DNA of 64,000 nt from Mycobacterium sp. 852014-50255_SCH5639931 (GCF_001665605.1 NZ_LZSV01000038.1:62001-126000), one strand, 5' to 3'; positions 1-9,033 are shown, counted from the first letter of the stretch. The notes: generated by a model from the letters alone, not told the origin. Made by a program: numbers and translations.

Positions 1-3000
1 CAGCTGGGCGAGCGGCTGCCCAGCTACATGGTTCCGGCCGCCGTCGTGGTGCTGGACGCGCTGCCGCTGACGGTCAACGGCAAACTCGACAAGCGGGCGT
101 TGCCGGCGCCCGAGTACCAGAAGACCAACGGCGAATACCGCGCGCCGTCCACGGCCGTCGAAGAGACACTGACCGCCATCTACGCCCAGGTGCTCGGCCT
201 GGAGCGGGTCGGCGTCGACGACTCGTTCTTCGACCTCGGCGGCGACAGCATCCTGTCGATGCAGGTGGTGGCACGCGCCCGCGCGGCCGGCGTGGTGTGC
301 CGCCCGCGCGACGTCTTCGTCGAGCAGACGGTGGCCCGGCTGGCCCGGGTGGCCGGCGTGGCCTCCGACGACGACGTCGTCGACGAGGGCATCGGCCCGG
401 TGGTCGGAACCCCGATCATGCGCTGGCTGCAGCAAGTCGACGGCCCGACCGACCAGTTCAACCAGACCATGGTGGTCCAGGCCCCGGCCGGCGTCACCGG
501 CGATGACGTGCGGGTGGTGCTGCAATCGCTGCTGGACCGGCACGCCACGCTGCGGATGCGCGTCGACGACGACGGCGCCGGCGGCTGGTCGATGCAGGTG
601 CCCGAGGTCGGCGCGGTCGATGCCGGTGCCTGCATGCACACCGTCCACGCGCTGTCCGACGCGACGCTGGTGGCGGCGCGTTCGCAGCTCAACCCCGCGG
701 CCGGGACCATGCTGCGCGCCGTGTGGGCGGAATCCACGGCCCAGCTGGCGTTGATCATTCACCACCTGGCCGTTGACGGTGTGTCGTGGCGAATCCTGTT
801 GGAAGACTTGAACATTGCGTGGGCCCAGCACCACAGTGGCCAGCCGGTGGCGCTGCCGACCGCCGGGACGTCGTTCGCCAGGTGGACCGCGATGCTGGAG
901 GAGCACGCCCAGCGGCCCGAGGTGATCGAGCAGGCCGAGGCGTGGCGGCAGGTCGCGGCGACCCCGGCGCTTTTGCCGGCGGTGCGTCCAGACGTGGACA
1001 CCTATGAGACGGCCAAGCAGCTGTCGGTGTCGCTGGATGTGGAGACCACCCGGCAGCTGCTGGGTGAGGTGCCCTCGGCGTTCCGCGCCGGCGTGCAGGA
1101 CATCCTGTTGATCGCGTTCGGGCTGGCCTGGGCGCGGTTCGTGGGCACCGGCGCCCCGATCGGCATCGACGTCGAGGGCCACGGCCGCCACGAGGAACTG
1201 GGCCCGCACGTCCACCTGTCCCGCACGGTGGGCTGGTTCACCACCAAGTACCCCGTCGCGCTGACTGTCGGCGAACTGGACTGGGCGCAGGTGATGGCCG
1301 GCGACCCCGCGCTCGGGGTCCTGGTCAAGAAGGCCAAGGAGCAGCTGCGCGCGCTCCCGGACCCGCTGACCTACGGGTTGCTGCGGTACATGAACGACGA
1401 GGTGGACCTGGACGGGTCGGACCCCGTGATCGGGTTCAACTACCTTGGACGACTGGGCGCGGCGGCGGATCTGCCCGGCGAGATGTGGCGGATCAGCCAG
1501 GACAGCCTGTCGTTCACCGGCGCCGCCAGCGCGGCGCTGCCCATGCCGTTGATGCACACCGTCGACCTCAACGCCGGGACCATGGACACCGAGGCCGGCC
1601 CGCACCTGCAGGCCAACTGGACGTGGGCGCCCTCGGCGCTGGACCACGAACAGGTCAGCCGGTTGAGCCAGCTGTGGTTCGAGGCCCTGGCCGGCATCTG
1701 CGCGCACGTGCGCAGCGGCGGTGGCGGTCTGACCCCGTCGGACATCGCCCCCGCTCGCCTGAACCAGCAGCAGCTCGACGACCTCTGCCAGCAATACGCG
1801 GTCGCCGACGTCTTGCCGCTGACCCCGTTGCAGCAGGGGCTGCTCTTCCACGCCAGCTTTGCGCACGACCTCGGCGACGACGTCTATGCGGTGCAGCTCG
1901 GCATCACCGTCACCGGTGACCTCGACCCGCATCGGTTGCGCGAGGCCGTCCACACCGTCGTCAACCGGCATCCCAACCTGGCGGCCCGCTTCTGCCCGCA
2001 GTTCGGCGAGCCGGTGCAGGTCATCCCGGCCGACCCCGTCATGGCGTGGCGGTACATCCAGCTCGGCGCGGAAGACCTGGACCCCGAGGAGAAGATCGAA
2101 CAGCTCTGCGCCGCCGAGCGCGGCGCGGTCAGCGACCTCGCCAACCGGCCGGCCTTCCGGGCCGCGTTGATCCGCACCGCCGACAACCGGCACCGGTTCG
2201 TGCTCACCAACCACCACATCGTGATGGATGGGTGGTCGCTGCCGATCATGCTGCGCGAGATCCTCACCAGCTACTACGGGGACAGGTTGCCCGCGCCCGC
2301 GTCCTACCGCAGCTACCTGACGTGGCTCGCGGCTCAGGACCGCACGGCCGCCCGCGCGGCGTGGGCCGAGGTGCTGGCCGGGTTCGATGCCCCCACCCTG
2401 GTCGGTCCGCCAGCCCGATTGGGCCTCGGGCGGCGAGGGGTCGAGTCGTATCGGCTGCCCGCGGAGACCACGCGCGCGCTGGGCGAGCTGGCCCGCTCGT
2501 GCCACACCACGATCAACACCGTGCTGCAGAGCGCCTGGGCGCAGTTGCTGATGTGGCTGACCGGCCAGCACGACGTGGCCTTCGGCACCGCGGTCTCCGG
2601 TCGGCCTGCGGATCTGGCCGGCGCCGAGTCGATGGTGGGCTTGTTGATCAACACCGTGCCGGTACGCGCCCACGTCACCGCGGGCACCACGGTGTCCGAG
2701 CTGCTGCAGCAGCTGCAGCGGGCCCACAACGACACGATCGAGCACGAGCACCTGGCGCTGAACGAGATCCACCGCGTCACCGGTCACGACCAGCTGTTCG
2801 ACACGCTGTTCCTGTACGAGAACTACCCGATCGACACCAGCGTCCCGTTGGGTTTCCACGAGCTGGCGATCACCGACGTCACCAACCGCGAATACAACCA
2901 CTACCCGCTGTCGGTCATGGCGCTTCCGGGGCGGGAACTGGGTCTGCGCGTCGAGTTCGACACCAGCGTGTTCGACACCGCCGCGATCGAGTCGATGATC

Positions 3001-6000
3001 GAGCGGTTCCAGCGGGTGCTGGGGGCGATGACCGCCGACTCGAGCCAGCGGCTGTCGTCGATGGACGTGTTGGATGCCGGCGAGCGCGCCCGCCTCGACG
3101 AGTGGGGCAACCGGGCGGTGCTGACCGCGCCGGTGGGCGCTACGGCGTCGATCCCGGCGCTGTTCGGCGAGCAGGTGGCCCGTGTTCCGGAGGCACCGGC
3201 GCTGACGTTCGAGGGCCGCACGCTGACCTATCGGGAACTCGACGAGGCCGCGAACCGGCTGGCCCACCTGCTCGCCGAGCACGGCGCGGGCCCGGGCGAA
3301 AGCGTGGCGCTGCTGTTCTCCCGGTCGGCCGAGGCGATCGTGTCGATCCTGGCGGTGCTGAAGACCGGGGCGGCGTACTTGCCGATCGACCCTGCGGTCC
3401 CGGCGTCGCGGATCGAGTTCGTGCTTGCCGACGCCACACCGGTCGCCTTGGTCACCACCGCCGAATTGCGGTCCCGGGTGGACGGCTCCGACCTGTTGGT
3501 CATCGATATCAACGACGCGCCGGTGGACACCCAGCCCGCCACGGCGTTGCCGGCGCCGTCGCCGGAGGACATCGCGTACCTGATCTACACGTCCGGCACC
3601 ACGGGTGTCCCGAAGGGCGTGGCGGTCACCCACCACAACGCCACCCAGCTGCTGGAGAAACTGCACGCCGACCTGCCGGACCCGGGCGTGTGGGCGCAGT
3701 GGCACTCGCTCGTCTTCGACGTGTCGGTGCACGAGATCTTCGGCGCACTGTTGCACGGCGGCCGGCTGGTCGTGGTGCCAGAGTCCGTGGCCGGTTCGCC
3801 GAAGGACCTGCACGAGTTGCTGGTCGCGGAGAACGTCACCGTGCTCAGCCAGACCCCGTCGGCGGTGGGAATGCTCTCGCCGGAGGGCCTGGAAGCGACG
3901 GCCCTGGTTGTCGCCGGTGAGGCCTGCCCGCCCGAGGTAGTGGACCGGTGGGCGGCGGGCCGGGTGATGATCAACGCCTACGGCCCGACCGAAGGCACGG
4001 TGTACGCGGCGATGAGCGCGCCGCTGAGCGCCGACACGGGAGCGCCGATCGGTTCCCCGGTCCCGGGGGCGGCGCTGTTCGTTCTGGACAAGTGGCTGCG
4101 GCCGGCGCCCGAAGGCGTCGTCGGCGAGCTCTACATCGCAGGCCGCGGTGTGGCCTCCGGCTATGCGCGCCGGGCGGGTCTGACCGCCTCGCGGTTCGTG
4201 GCATGCCCGTTCGGGGCGCCCGGTGCGCGCATGTATCGCACGGGCGACCTGGTGCGCTGGGGCGCCGACGGCCAGCTGCAATACCTTGGGCGCGTCGACG
4301 AGCAGGTCAAGATCCGCGGCTACCGCATCGAGCTCGGCGAAATCCAGGCGGCCCTGGCCGCTCTGGACGGGGTCGAGCAGGCGGCGGTGATCGCCCGTGA
4401 AGACCGCCCCGGCGACAAGCGGCTGGTCGGCTACATCACCGGGTCCGCGGATCCGGCCGCGATCCGGGCCCGGTTGGGCGAGCGGCTGCCGGCCTACATG
4501 GTGCCGGTCGCGGTGGTGGTGCTGGACGCGCTGCCGTTGACCGTCAACGGCAAGCTCGACAAGCGCGCCCTGCCCGCCCCGGAGTACCAGAAGGCCGGTG
4601 GTGAGTACCGGGCCCCGGCCACCCCCATCGAAGAGACCCTGGCCGAGATCTACGCCGGAGTCCTTGGGCTGCAGCGGGTTTCGGTCGAAGACTCCTTCTT
4701 CGACCTCGGGGGCGATTCGCTTTCCGCGATGCGGGTGATCGCCGAGATCAACACGGCCCTCGACACGAACCTCTCGGTGCGCACCCTGTTCGAGGCGCCG
4801 TCGGTGCGACGCCTCGGCCAGCGGGCGGAACGGGACGCCAGCGGTGTGGACGACGTCGAGGGCGGCGGTTCCAGCTTTGCGTCCGTGCACGGTCGCGACG
4901 CGACCCAGGTCTACGCCAGCGATCTGACGCTGGACAAGTTCATCGACGCCACGACGCTGAGCAGCGCGCCGTCGCTGCCCGGCCCGAGTGCGGAGGTGCG
5001 GACGGTCCTGCTGACCGGGGCGACGGGCTTCCTGGGCCGGTACCTGGCGCTGCAGTGGCTCGAGCAGCTGGAGCTGGTGGACGGTAAGCTGATCTGCCTG
5101 GTGCGCGCCGGCTCGGATGAGGAGGCGTGGCAGCGGCTGGAGAAGACGTTCGATAGCGGCGACCCGCAGTTGTTGCAGTATTTCCAGGGGCTGGCGGCCG
5201 ACCACTTGGAGGTCATCGCCGGTGACAAGGACGCGGCGAACCTCGGCCTTGACGAGCAGACCTGGCAGCGGCTGGCGGACACCGTCGACCTGATCGTCGA
5301 CTCGGCGGCCCTGGTCAACGGCGTGCTGCCGTACAGCGAGCTGTTCGGGCCCAACGTGGTGGGCACGGCGGAGCTGATCCGGGTGGCGCTGACCACCAAG
5401 CTGAAGCCGTACGCGTATGTGTCGACCTCCGATGTGGGCCGCCAGATCGACCCGGCGGTGTTCACCGAGGACGCCGACATCCGGGTCATCAGCCCGATCC
5501 GCAAGATCGACGGCAGCTACGCCAACGGCTACGGCAACAGCAAGTGGGCCGGCGAGGTGTTGCTGCGCGAGGCCCACGACCTGTGCGGGCTGCCGGTCTC
5601 GGTGTTCCGCTCCGACATGATCCTGTCCGACACCAGCTACGCCGGCCAGTTCAACCTGTCGGACATGTTCACCCGGATGGTGTTGAGCCTGGTGGCTACC
5701 GGCATCGCGCCGCGCTCGTTCTACCAGTTGGACGACGAGGGCAACCGGCAACGGGCGCACTTCGATGCGCTGCCGGTGGAGTTCGTCGCCGAGGCGGTCA
5801 CCACGCTGGGCACCCAGGTGATGGACGGGTTCGAGACGTATCACGTGATGAACCCGCACGACGACGGCATCGGCATCGACGAGTATGTCGACTGGCTGAT
5901 CGACGCCGGCTATCCGATCGAGCGGATCGACGACTTCGGGGAGTGGCTCCAGCGATTCGAGGCCGCGCTGCGTGAGCTGCCGGAGCGGCAGCGGAAGCAC

Positions 6001-6201
6001 TCGGTGCTGCAGATGTTGCAGGTGCCGGGCTACAACCAGCTGCAGGCGCCGGAGCCCGCCAGCGGGTCGTTCGCCCCGGCCGACCGTTTCCGGGCCGCGG
6101 TGCAGGAAGCCAAGATCGGCGCCGACAACGACATCCCGCACGTCTCGCCGCAGGTAATCGTCAAATACGTCACCGACCTGCAGCTGCTCGGTCTGCTCTG
6201 A
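1..6201 (+). CDS. Non-ribosomal peptide synthetase, C-terminal part with terminal reductase (Mps2-like, partial)
   Basis: The 5' end lies outside the window; the frame is open from base 1. Domain order: end of an adenylation (A) domain, carrier domain (FFDLGGDSILSM, phosphopantetheine Ser codon at 247), epimerisation domain (HHLAVDG at 760-780), condensation domain (HHIVMDG at 2212-2232), full A domain (about 3140-4560, signature YTSGTTGVPKG), second carrier (Ser codon at 4717), then a thioester-reductase domain (TGATGFLG from 5014; Tyr/Lys pair of YGNSK at 5530-5544). A reductase end releases the peptide as an aldehyde or alcohol rather than an acid. An E-containing module followed by a plain module and a reductase is what Mps2 needs for D-Ala then L-alaninol of the GPL core. 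My reading of the last A-domain pocket is D-V-H-S-V-A-A-V-Y; I cannot assign the amino acid from that alone. Alternative: another MAC lipopeptide synthetase. Confidence 0.85.
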   Translation, partial: QLGERLPSYMVPAAVVVLDALPLTVNGKLDKRALPAPEYQKTNGEYRAPSTAVEETLTAIYAQVLGLERVGVDDSFFDLGGDSILSMQVVARARAAGVVCRPRDVFVEQTVARLARVAGVASDDDVVDEGIGPVVGTPIMRWLQQVDGPTDQFNQTMVVQAPAGVTGDDVRVVLQSLLDRHATLRMRVDDDGAGGWSMQVPEVGAVDAGACMHTVHALSDATLVAARSQLNPAAGTMLRAVWAESTAQLALIIHHLAVDGVSWRILLEDLNIAWAQHHSGQPVALPTAGTSFARWTAMLEEHAQRPEVIEQAEAWRQVAATPALLPAVRPDVDTYETAKQLSVSLDVETTRQLLGEVPSAFRAGVQDILLIAFGLAWARFVGTGAPIGIDVEGHGRHEELGPHVHLSRTVGWFTTKYPVALTVGELDWAQVMAGDPALGVLVKKAKEQLRALPDPLTYGLLRYMNDEVDLDGSDPVIGFNYLGRLGAAADLPGEMWRISQDSLSFTGAASAALPMPLMHTVDLNAGTMDTEAGPHLQANWTWAPSALDHEQVSRLSQLWFEALAGICAHVRSGGGGLTPSDIAPARLNQQQLDDLCQQYAVADVLPLTPLQQGLLFHASFAHDLGDDVYAVQLGITVTGDLDPHRLREAVHTVVNRHPNLAARFCPQFGEPVQVIPADPVMAWRYIQLGAEDLDPEEKIEQLCAAERGAVSDLANRPAFRAALIRTADNRHRFVLTNHHIVMDGWSLPIMLREILTSYYGDRLPAPASYRSYLTWLAAQDRTAARAAWAEVLAGFDAPTLVGPPARLGLGRRGVESYRLPAETTRALGELARSCHTTINTVLQSAWAQLLMWLTGQHDVAFGTAVSGRPADLAGAESMVGLLINTVPVRAHVTAGTTVSELLQQLQRAHNDTIEHEHLALNEIHRVTGHDQLFDTLFLYENYPIDTSVPLGFHELAITDVTNREYNHYPLSVMALPGRELGLRVEFDTSVFDTAAIESMIERFQRVLGAMTADSSQRLSSMDVLDAGERARLDEWGNRAVLTAPVGATASIPALFGEQVARVPEAPALTFEGRTLTYRELDEAANRLAHLLAEHGAGPGESVALLFSRSAEAIVSILAVLKTGAAYLPIDPAVPASRIEFVLADATPVALVTTAELRSRVDGSDLLVIDINDAPVDTQPATALPAPSPEDIAYLIYTSGTTGVPKGVAVTHHNATQLLEKLHADLPDPGVWAQWHSLVFDVSVHEIFGALLHGGRLVVVPESVAGSPKDLHELLVAENVTVLSQTPSAVGMLSPEGLEATALVVAGEACPPEVVDRWAAGRVMINAYGPTEGTVYAAMSAPLSADTGAPIGSPVPGAALFVLDKWLRPAPEGVVGELYIAGRGVASGYARRAGLTASRFVACPFGAPGARMYRTGDLVRWGADGQLQYLGRVDEQVKIRGYRIELGEIQAALAALDGVEQAAVIAREDRPGDKRLVGYITGSADPAAIRARLGERLPAYMVPVAVVVLDALPLTVNGKLDKRALPAPEYQKAGGEYRAPATPIEETLAEIYAGVLGLQRVSVEDSFFDLGGDSLSAMRVIAEINTALDTNLSVRTLFEAPSVRRLGQRAERDASGVDDVEGGGSSFASVHGRDATQVYASDLTLDKFIDATTLSSAPSLPGPSAEVRTVLLTGATGFLGRYLALQWLEQLELVDGKLICLVRAGSDEEAWQRLEKTFDSGDPQLLQYFQGLAADHLEVIAGDKDAANLGLDEQTWQRLADTVDLIVDSAALVNGVLPYSELFGPNVVGTAELIRVALTTKLKPYAYVSTSDVGRQIDPAVFTEDADIRVISPIRKIDGSYANGYGNSKWAGEVLLREAHDLCGLPVSVFRSDMILSDTSYAGQFNLSDMFTRMVLSLVATGIAPRSFYQLDDEGNRQRAHFDALPVEFVAEAVTTLGTQVMDGFETYHVMNPHDDGIGIDEYVDWLIDAGYPIERIDDFGEWLQRFEAALRELPERQRKHSVLQMLQVPGYNQLQAPEPASGSFAPADRFRAAVQEAKIGADNDIPHVSPQVIVKYVTDLQLLGLL

Positions 6202-6284
6202 GCGTTGCTCGTAAACACGGCTGCGGCAACGGCTTTCAGGCCGATGATCGGGACGGTGCCCGCCAGTACACTCAAGTGCTCACC

Positions 6285-6866
6285 ATGACAACAGCTCGCG
6301 TGCCCAAGTTGCCGCTCGACGAAGCCACGGCCGCCGCCGACGAAGCGGCCGTGCCGAATTACATGGCCGAACTGAGCATCTTCCAGGTGCTGCTCAACCA
6401 CCCGCCGCTGGCACGCGCCATCAACGACCTGCTCGCCACCATGCTCTGGCACGGTGCGCTCGAGCCGCGGTTGCGCGAGCTGGTGATCATGCGGATCGGC
6501 TGGCTCACCGCATGCGACTACGAATGGACGCAGCACTGGCGCGTCGCCTCGAGGCTGGGCGTGGCCGCCGACGACCTGCTCGGCGTGCGCGACTGGGAGG
6601 CACACGACGGGTTCGGGCCCACCGAGCGCGCCGTGCTGGCCGCCACCGACGACGTGGTCCGCGACGGCGCGGTGAGCGCCGCGAGCTGGGCGGCCTGCGA
6701 GCGTGAATTGCAAGGCGACACAACGGTTCTCATCGAGCTCGTCACCGCGATCGGCGCGTGGCGGATGGTCGCGTCGCTCCTGCACAGTCTCCAGGTCCCG
6801 CTTGAGGAGGGCGTGGCGAGCTGGCCGCCGGACGGCCGGTCGCCCGCGGACACCGTCGTCGATTGA
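6285..6866 (+). CDS. AhpD/carboxymuconolactone decarboxylase-like protein (Rv1531-like)
   Basis: A 193-residue all-helical AhpD-fold protein. The typical segment RELVIMRIGWLTACDYEW is present, but the family redox motif CxxC is reduced to one cysteine: Cys77 is kept, the second position is Glu80, and His84 remains. A thiol peroxidase-reductase role like AhpD is therefore unlikely; a gamma-carboxymuconolactone decarboxylase-like or unknown role is more plausible. A GTG nine bases upstream (6276) is in frame, but a TACACT hexamer at 6267-6272 would place the transcript start at about 6279, so the ATG at 6285 is preferred. It follows the NRPS by about 80 bases, and its M. tuberculosis counterpart Rv1531 also lies beside lipid-biosynthesis genes. 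Confidence 0.8.
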   Translation: MTTARVPKLPLDEATAAADEAAVPNYMAELSIFQVLLNHPPLARAINDLLATMLWHGALEPRLRELVIMRIGWLTACDYEWTQHWRVASRLGVAADDLLGVRDWEAHDGFGPTERAVLAATDDVVRDGAVSAASWAACERELQGDTTVLIELVTAIGAWRMVASLLHSLQVPLEEGVASWPPDGRSPADTVVD

Positions 6867-6886
6867 CATATCGATCGATAGCTATC

Positions 6887-6892
6887 TAGCGT
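6887..6892 (+). promoter_or_regulatory. -10 hexamer TAGCGT of the nitronate monooxygenase gene (leaderless)
   Basis: TAGCGT fits the mycobacterial TANNNT -10 and ends six bases before the ATG at 6899, so transcription would begin at or next to the start codon. There is no Shine-Dalgarno sequence. Two overlapping palindromes lie immediately upstream (6869-6886). Confidence 0.4.
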
Positions 6893-6898
6893 CGGGCA

Positions 6899-8023
6899 AT
6901 GCGTACCAGAGTCGCCGAAATGCTCGGCGTCGAGTTCCCCATCTGCGCCTTCAGCCACTGCCGCGATGTGGTGGCCGCGGTGACCAATGCGGGCGGGTTC
7001 GGCGTCCTCGGCGCGGTGGCGCACAGCCCCCAGCGGCTGCAGAACGAACTGACCTGGATCGAGGAGCAGACGGGGGGCAAGCCGTTCGGGGTGGACCTGC
7101 TGCTGCCGCCCAAATACGTCGGCGCGGACGAAGGCGGCATCGACGCCAAACAGGTGCGGGCCCTGCTTCCCGAGGAGCACCGCGCGTTCGTCGACGACAT
7201 CCTCGCCCGCTACGGAATCACGGCGCCGGCCCAGGAGGCGCGCGCTTCCGCCGGCGGCCTCAACATCTCGCCCAAGGGCTATGAGCCGCTGCTGGAGGTG
7301 GCGTTCGCCCACGACATCCGGCTGATCGCCAGCGCGCTCGGCCCGCCCCCGGCGGACCTCGTCGAACGCGCCCACGACCGCGACGTGCTGGTGGCCGCGC
7401 TGGCCGGCACCACGCGTCACGCGCAACGGCACGCGGCCGCGGGGGTTGACCTGATCGTCGCGCAGGGCACCGAGGCCGGGGGACACACCGGCGAGGTCGC
7501 CACCATGGTCCTGGTTCCCGAGGTCGTCGATGCCGTGTCGCCGGTCCCCGTTCTCGCCGCCGGCGGCATCGCCCGCGGCCGCCAGATCGCGGCGGCGCTG
7601 GCCCTCGGCGCCGAAGGCGTGTGGTGTGGGTCGGTGTGGCTGACCACCGAAGAGGCCGAGACGCCGCCGGTGGTCAAGGACAAGTTCCTGGCCGCCACCT
7701 CCTCGGACACGGTGCGCTCGCGGTCGATGACGGGCAAGCCGGCGCGGATGCTGCGGACGGCCTGGACCGAGGAATGGGAGCGCCCGGAAAAGCCCGACCC
7801 GCTCGGCATGCCGTTGCAGACCGCGCTGGTCACCGAGCCGCAGGTGCGCATCAACCAGGCGGCCGCGCATTCCGGCGCCAAGGCGCGCGAGCTGGCCACC
7901 TACTTCGTCGGACAGGTGGTCGGGTCGCTCGACCGGGTTCGCCCCACGCGAACGGTGGTGCTCGACATGGTCGAGGAGTTCATCGACACCATCGGGCGGC
8001 TCGAGGGCCTCGTCGAGAAGTGA
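6899..8023 (+). CDS. Nitronate monooxygenase / 2-nitropropane dioxygenase family flavoprotein (Rv1533-like)
   Basis: A 374-residue FMN-dependent TIM-barrel protein. Family marks: the N-terminal stretch GVEFPICAFSHCRDVVAAVT, the GTEAGGHTGEVATM segment carrying the conserved His near the flavin, and the phosphate-binding LAAGGIARGRQIAAAL. The family oxidises alkyl nitronates or propionate-3-nitronate; related actinobacterial proteins act in fatty-acid or polyketide contexts, so the substrate is open. The ATG at 6899 follows a -10-like TAGCGT with no ribosome-binding site. It corresponds to Rv1533; the Rv1532c and Rv1534 neighbours of M. tuberculosis are missing here. Confidence 0.88.
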   Translation: MRTRVAEMLGVEFPICAFSHCRDVVAAVTNAGGFGVLGAVAHSPQRLQNELTWIEEQTGGKPFGVDLLLPPKYVGADEGGIDAKQVRALLPEEHRAFVDDILARYGITAPAQEARASAGGLNISPKGYEPLLEVAFAHDIRLIASALGPPPADLVERAHDRDVLVAALAGTTRHAQRHAAAGVDLIVAQGTEAGGHTGEVATMVLVPEVVDAVSPVPVLAAGGIARGRQIAAALALGAEGVWCGSVWLTTEEAETPPVVKDKFLAATSSDTVRSRSMTGKPARMLRTAWTEEWERPEKPDPLGMPLQTALVTEPQVRINQAAAHSGAKARELATYFVGQVVGSLDRVRPTRTVVLDMVEEFIDTIGRLEGLVEK

Positions 8024-8047
8024 CAGGGCTTTCCCTGCAAGGGTTTT
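8024..8047 (+). terminator. Possible intrinsic terminator after the nitronate monooxygenase
   Basis: CAGGG-CTTT-CCCTG (8024-8037) overlaps an alternative stem CCCT-GCA-AGGG, which is followed directly by TTTTG (8044-8048). The stems are short, but the position right after the stop codon and the T run support termination before the riboswitch leader. Confidence 0.45.
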
Positions 8048-8232
8048 GACACCCCTTCCGGCCGGGGCCGGCAAACAAAAGATGAACAATCGGTGCCGGC
8101 CGGCCGCGTCATACCCGCAGGTCAAAAGCTCGAACCTGGCCGAATCCTGTGTAGCCGCCCCGGAAAAACGTAAAGATCGCGAAACGTGGCCCCGAGGAGT
8201 TTGACCCGGTCGGACCCGTCGTGCATTATCGG

Positions 8233-8393
8233 TCGGGTAAGCACCTCGTTAGGTGAGGCGTCTACACGAATACAGGCCACTGACCCCGAACGTCGAAAGA
8301 CGCCCCGGGTCAGGACAGCTCCTCCCGGCTTAAGGGTTGAGCCCAGGTGGCTTCCGGAATACCGGACACGTCGTGTGGTGCCGAAGCTCTGAC
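8233..8393 (+). promoter_or_regulatory. M-box (ykoK-type) magnesium riboswitch
   Basis: The leader contains the characteristic M-box core GTTAGGTGAGGC near 8249, followed by an ACAGGCCACTGACC segment, an AACGTCGAAAGACG hairpin, CCGGGTCAGGACAGCTCC, GGCTTAAGGGTTGAGCCC and AGGTGGCTTCC. This is the order of conserved blocks in Mg2+-sensing M-box RNAs. M. tuberculosis has an M-box ahead of Rv1535, the orthologue of the gene at 8697. Boundaries are approximate. The family switches off downstream expression when Mg2+ is plentiful. Confidence 0.85.
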
Positions 8394-8410
8394 GAGAGGG
8401 GTGCGGATCT

Positions 8411-8430
8411 CCGACGATCGTCGGGTTTTC
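8411..8430 (+). terminator. Candidate expression-platform terminator downstream of the M-box
   Basis: A perfect 14-base palindrome CCGACGATCGTCGG (8411-8424), foldable as a 5-bp stem with a GATC loop, is followed by G and TTTTC. It begins about 18 bases after the aptamer, where a Mg2+-dependent terminator would be expected. The stem is short, so Rho-dependent or alternative termination is equally possible. Confidence 0.4.
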
Positions 8431-8502
8431 GCTCCTCATGCTGCGCGCAATTCGCGTGCGGAAAACCGCACGCGTTCGTGACCGCGAGGAGGTGAGGGAC
8501 AC

Positions 8503-8583
8503 ATGAGTTCCAGCGACAGTCCGGACCGAAGTCCGAACTCCGTCTCGTCCCGATCCGGTCTCCGGCACGACGTTCTCAGCTGA
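8503..8583 (+). CDS. Small upstream ORF (26 aa) in the M-box leader
   Basis: ATG at 8503 has an excellent Shine-Dalgarno AGGAGG (8487-8492, ten bases before the ATG), unusually strong for this genome. It encodes 26 residues, starting MSSSDSPDRSPNSVSS and ending GLRHDVLS, rich in Ser and Arg. Its TGA (8581-8583) lies within a hairpin formed by CGACG (8568-8572) and CGTCG (8585-8589). It sits between the riboswitch and the 78-codon gene at 8697. No homologue is known to me. It could be a leader peptide coupling translation to downstream transcription, or a small protein in its own right. Confidence 0.5.
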   Translation: MSSSDSPDRSPNSVSSRSGLRHDVLS

Positions 8584-8696
8584 GCGTCGCAACGCTAAGT
8601 GGCTTATCGGCCATGCGTTCTGGGATCGGAACCGCGACGGGACGGGACGCGTCAGTCCAGTTAGTCCCCGTTAGAAATCCCCTCCAGGAGGCGACC

Positions 8697-8933
8697 ATGA
8701 CCGCAGCTCTCTACGACGAAGTGGTAACCCAAGCGCCCGCCCGCACACTGACGGTGGTGCGCGACGCTGACACGGCTCAGGCCCCGGCCAAGAAGGCCAC
8801 CCGCCAGGTCAACAAGCAGCCCGTTCTCGCCGGCGACCCGCTGGTGGAGGGCGCCACCCGCCTGTTGAGCGTCCCCCTGCGGCACGTCTACGCGGCCCTG
8901 TGGCGCGTCGGTGTGCTCGAGGTGCAGGCCTGA
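8697..8933 (+). CDS. Rv1535-like small protein of unknown function under M-box control
   Basis: 78 residues, the length I recall for Rv1535, beginning MTAALYDEVVTQAPARTL and ending HVYAALWRVGVLEVQA. A clear ribosome-binding site AGGAGG precedes the ATG, so longer upstream frames are not needed. The first half is polar and Ala/Lys-rich; the C-terminal 30 residues could form an amphipathic helix. There is no signal peptide or clear membrane span. Control by a Mg2+ riboswitch implies a role when Mg2+ is scarce, but no biochemical function can be read from the sequence. Confidence 0.8.
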   Translation: MTAALYDEVVTQAPARTLTVVRDADTAQAPAKKATRQVNKQPVLAGDPLVEGATRLLSVPLRHVYAALWRVGVLEVQA

Positions 8934-8960
8934 TCCGATGAACAGCGACCAACCGAGGCT

Positions 8961-9010
8961 CCAAGGGGCTACCCGGCCGCAGGTGTTCCTGAGGCCAGGT
9001 AGCCCCTTGG
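8961..9010 (+). terminator. Long hairpin between the Rv1535-like gene and the ileS leader
   Basis: A perfect 13-base inverted repeat, CCAAGGGGCTACC (8961-8973) and GGTAGCCCCTTGG (8998-9010), encloses a 24-base loop that itself contains AGG...CCT. It lies about 27 bases after the upstream stop and has no T run. It probably separates the small-protein transcript from ileS, or forms the 5' boundary of the T-box leader. Confidence 0.55.
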
Positions 9011-9033
9011 GGTGCTCCGCCTGAGTAGAATCG

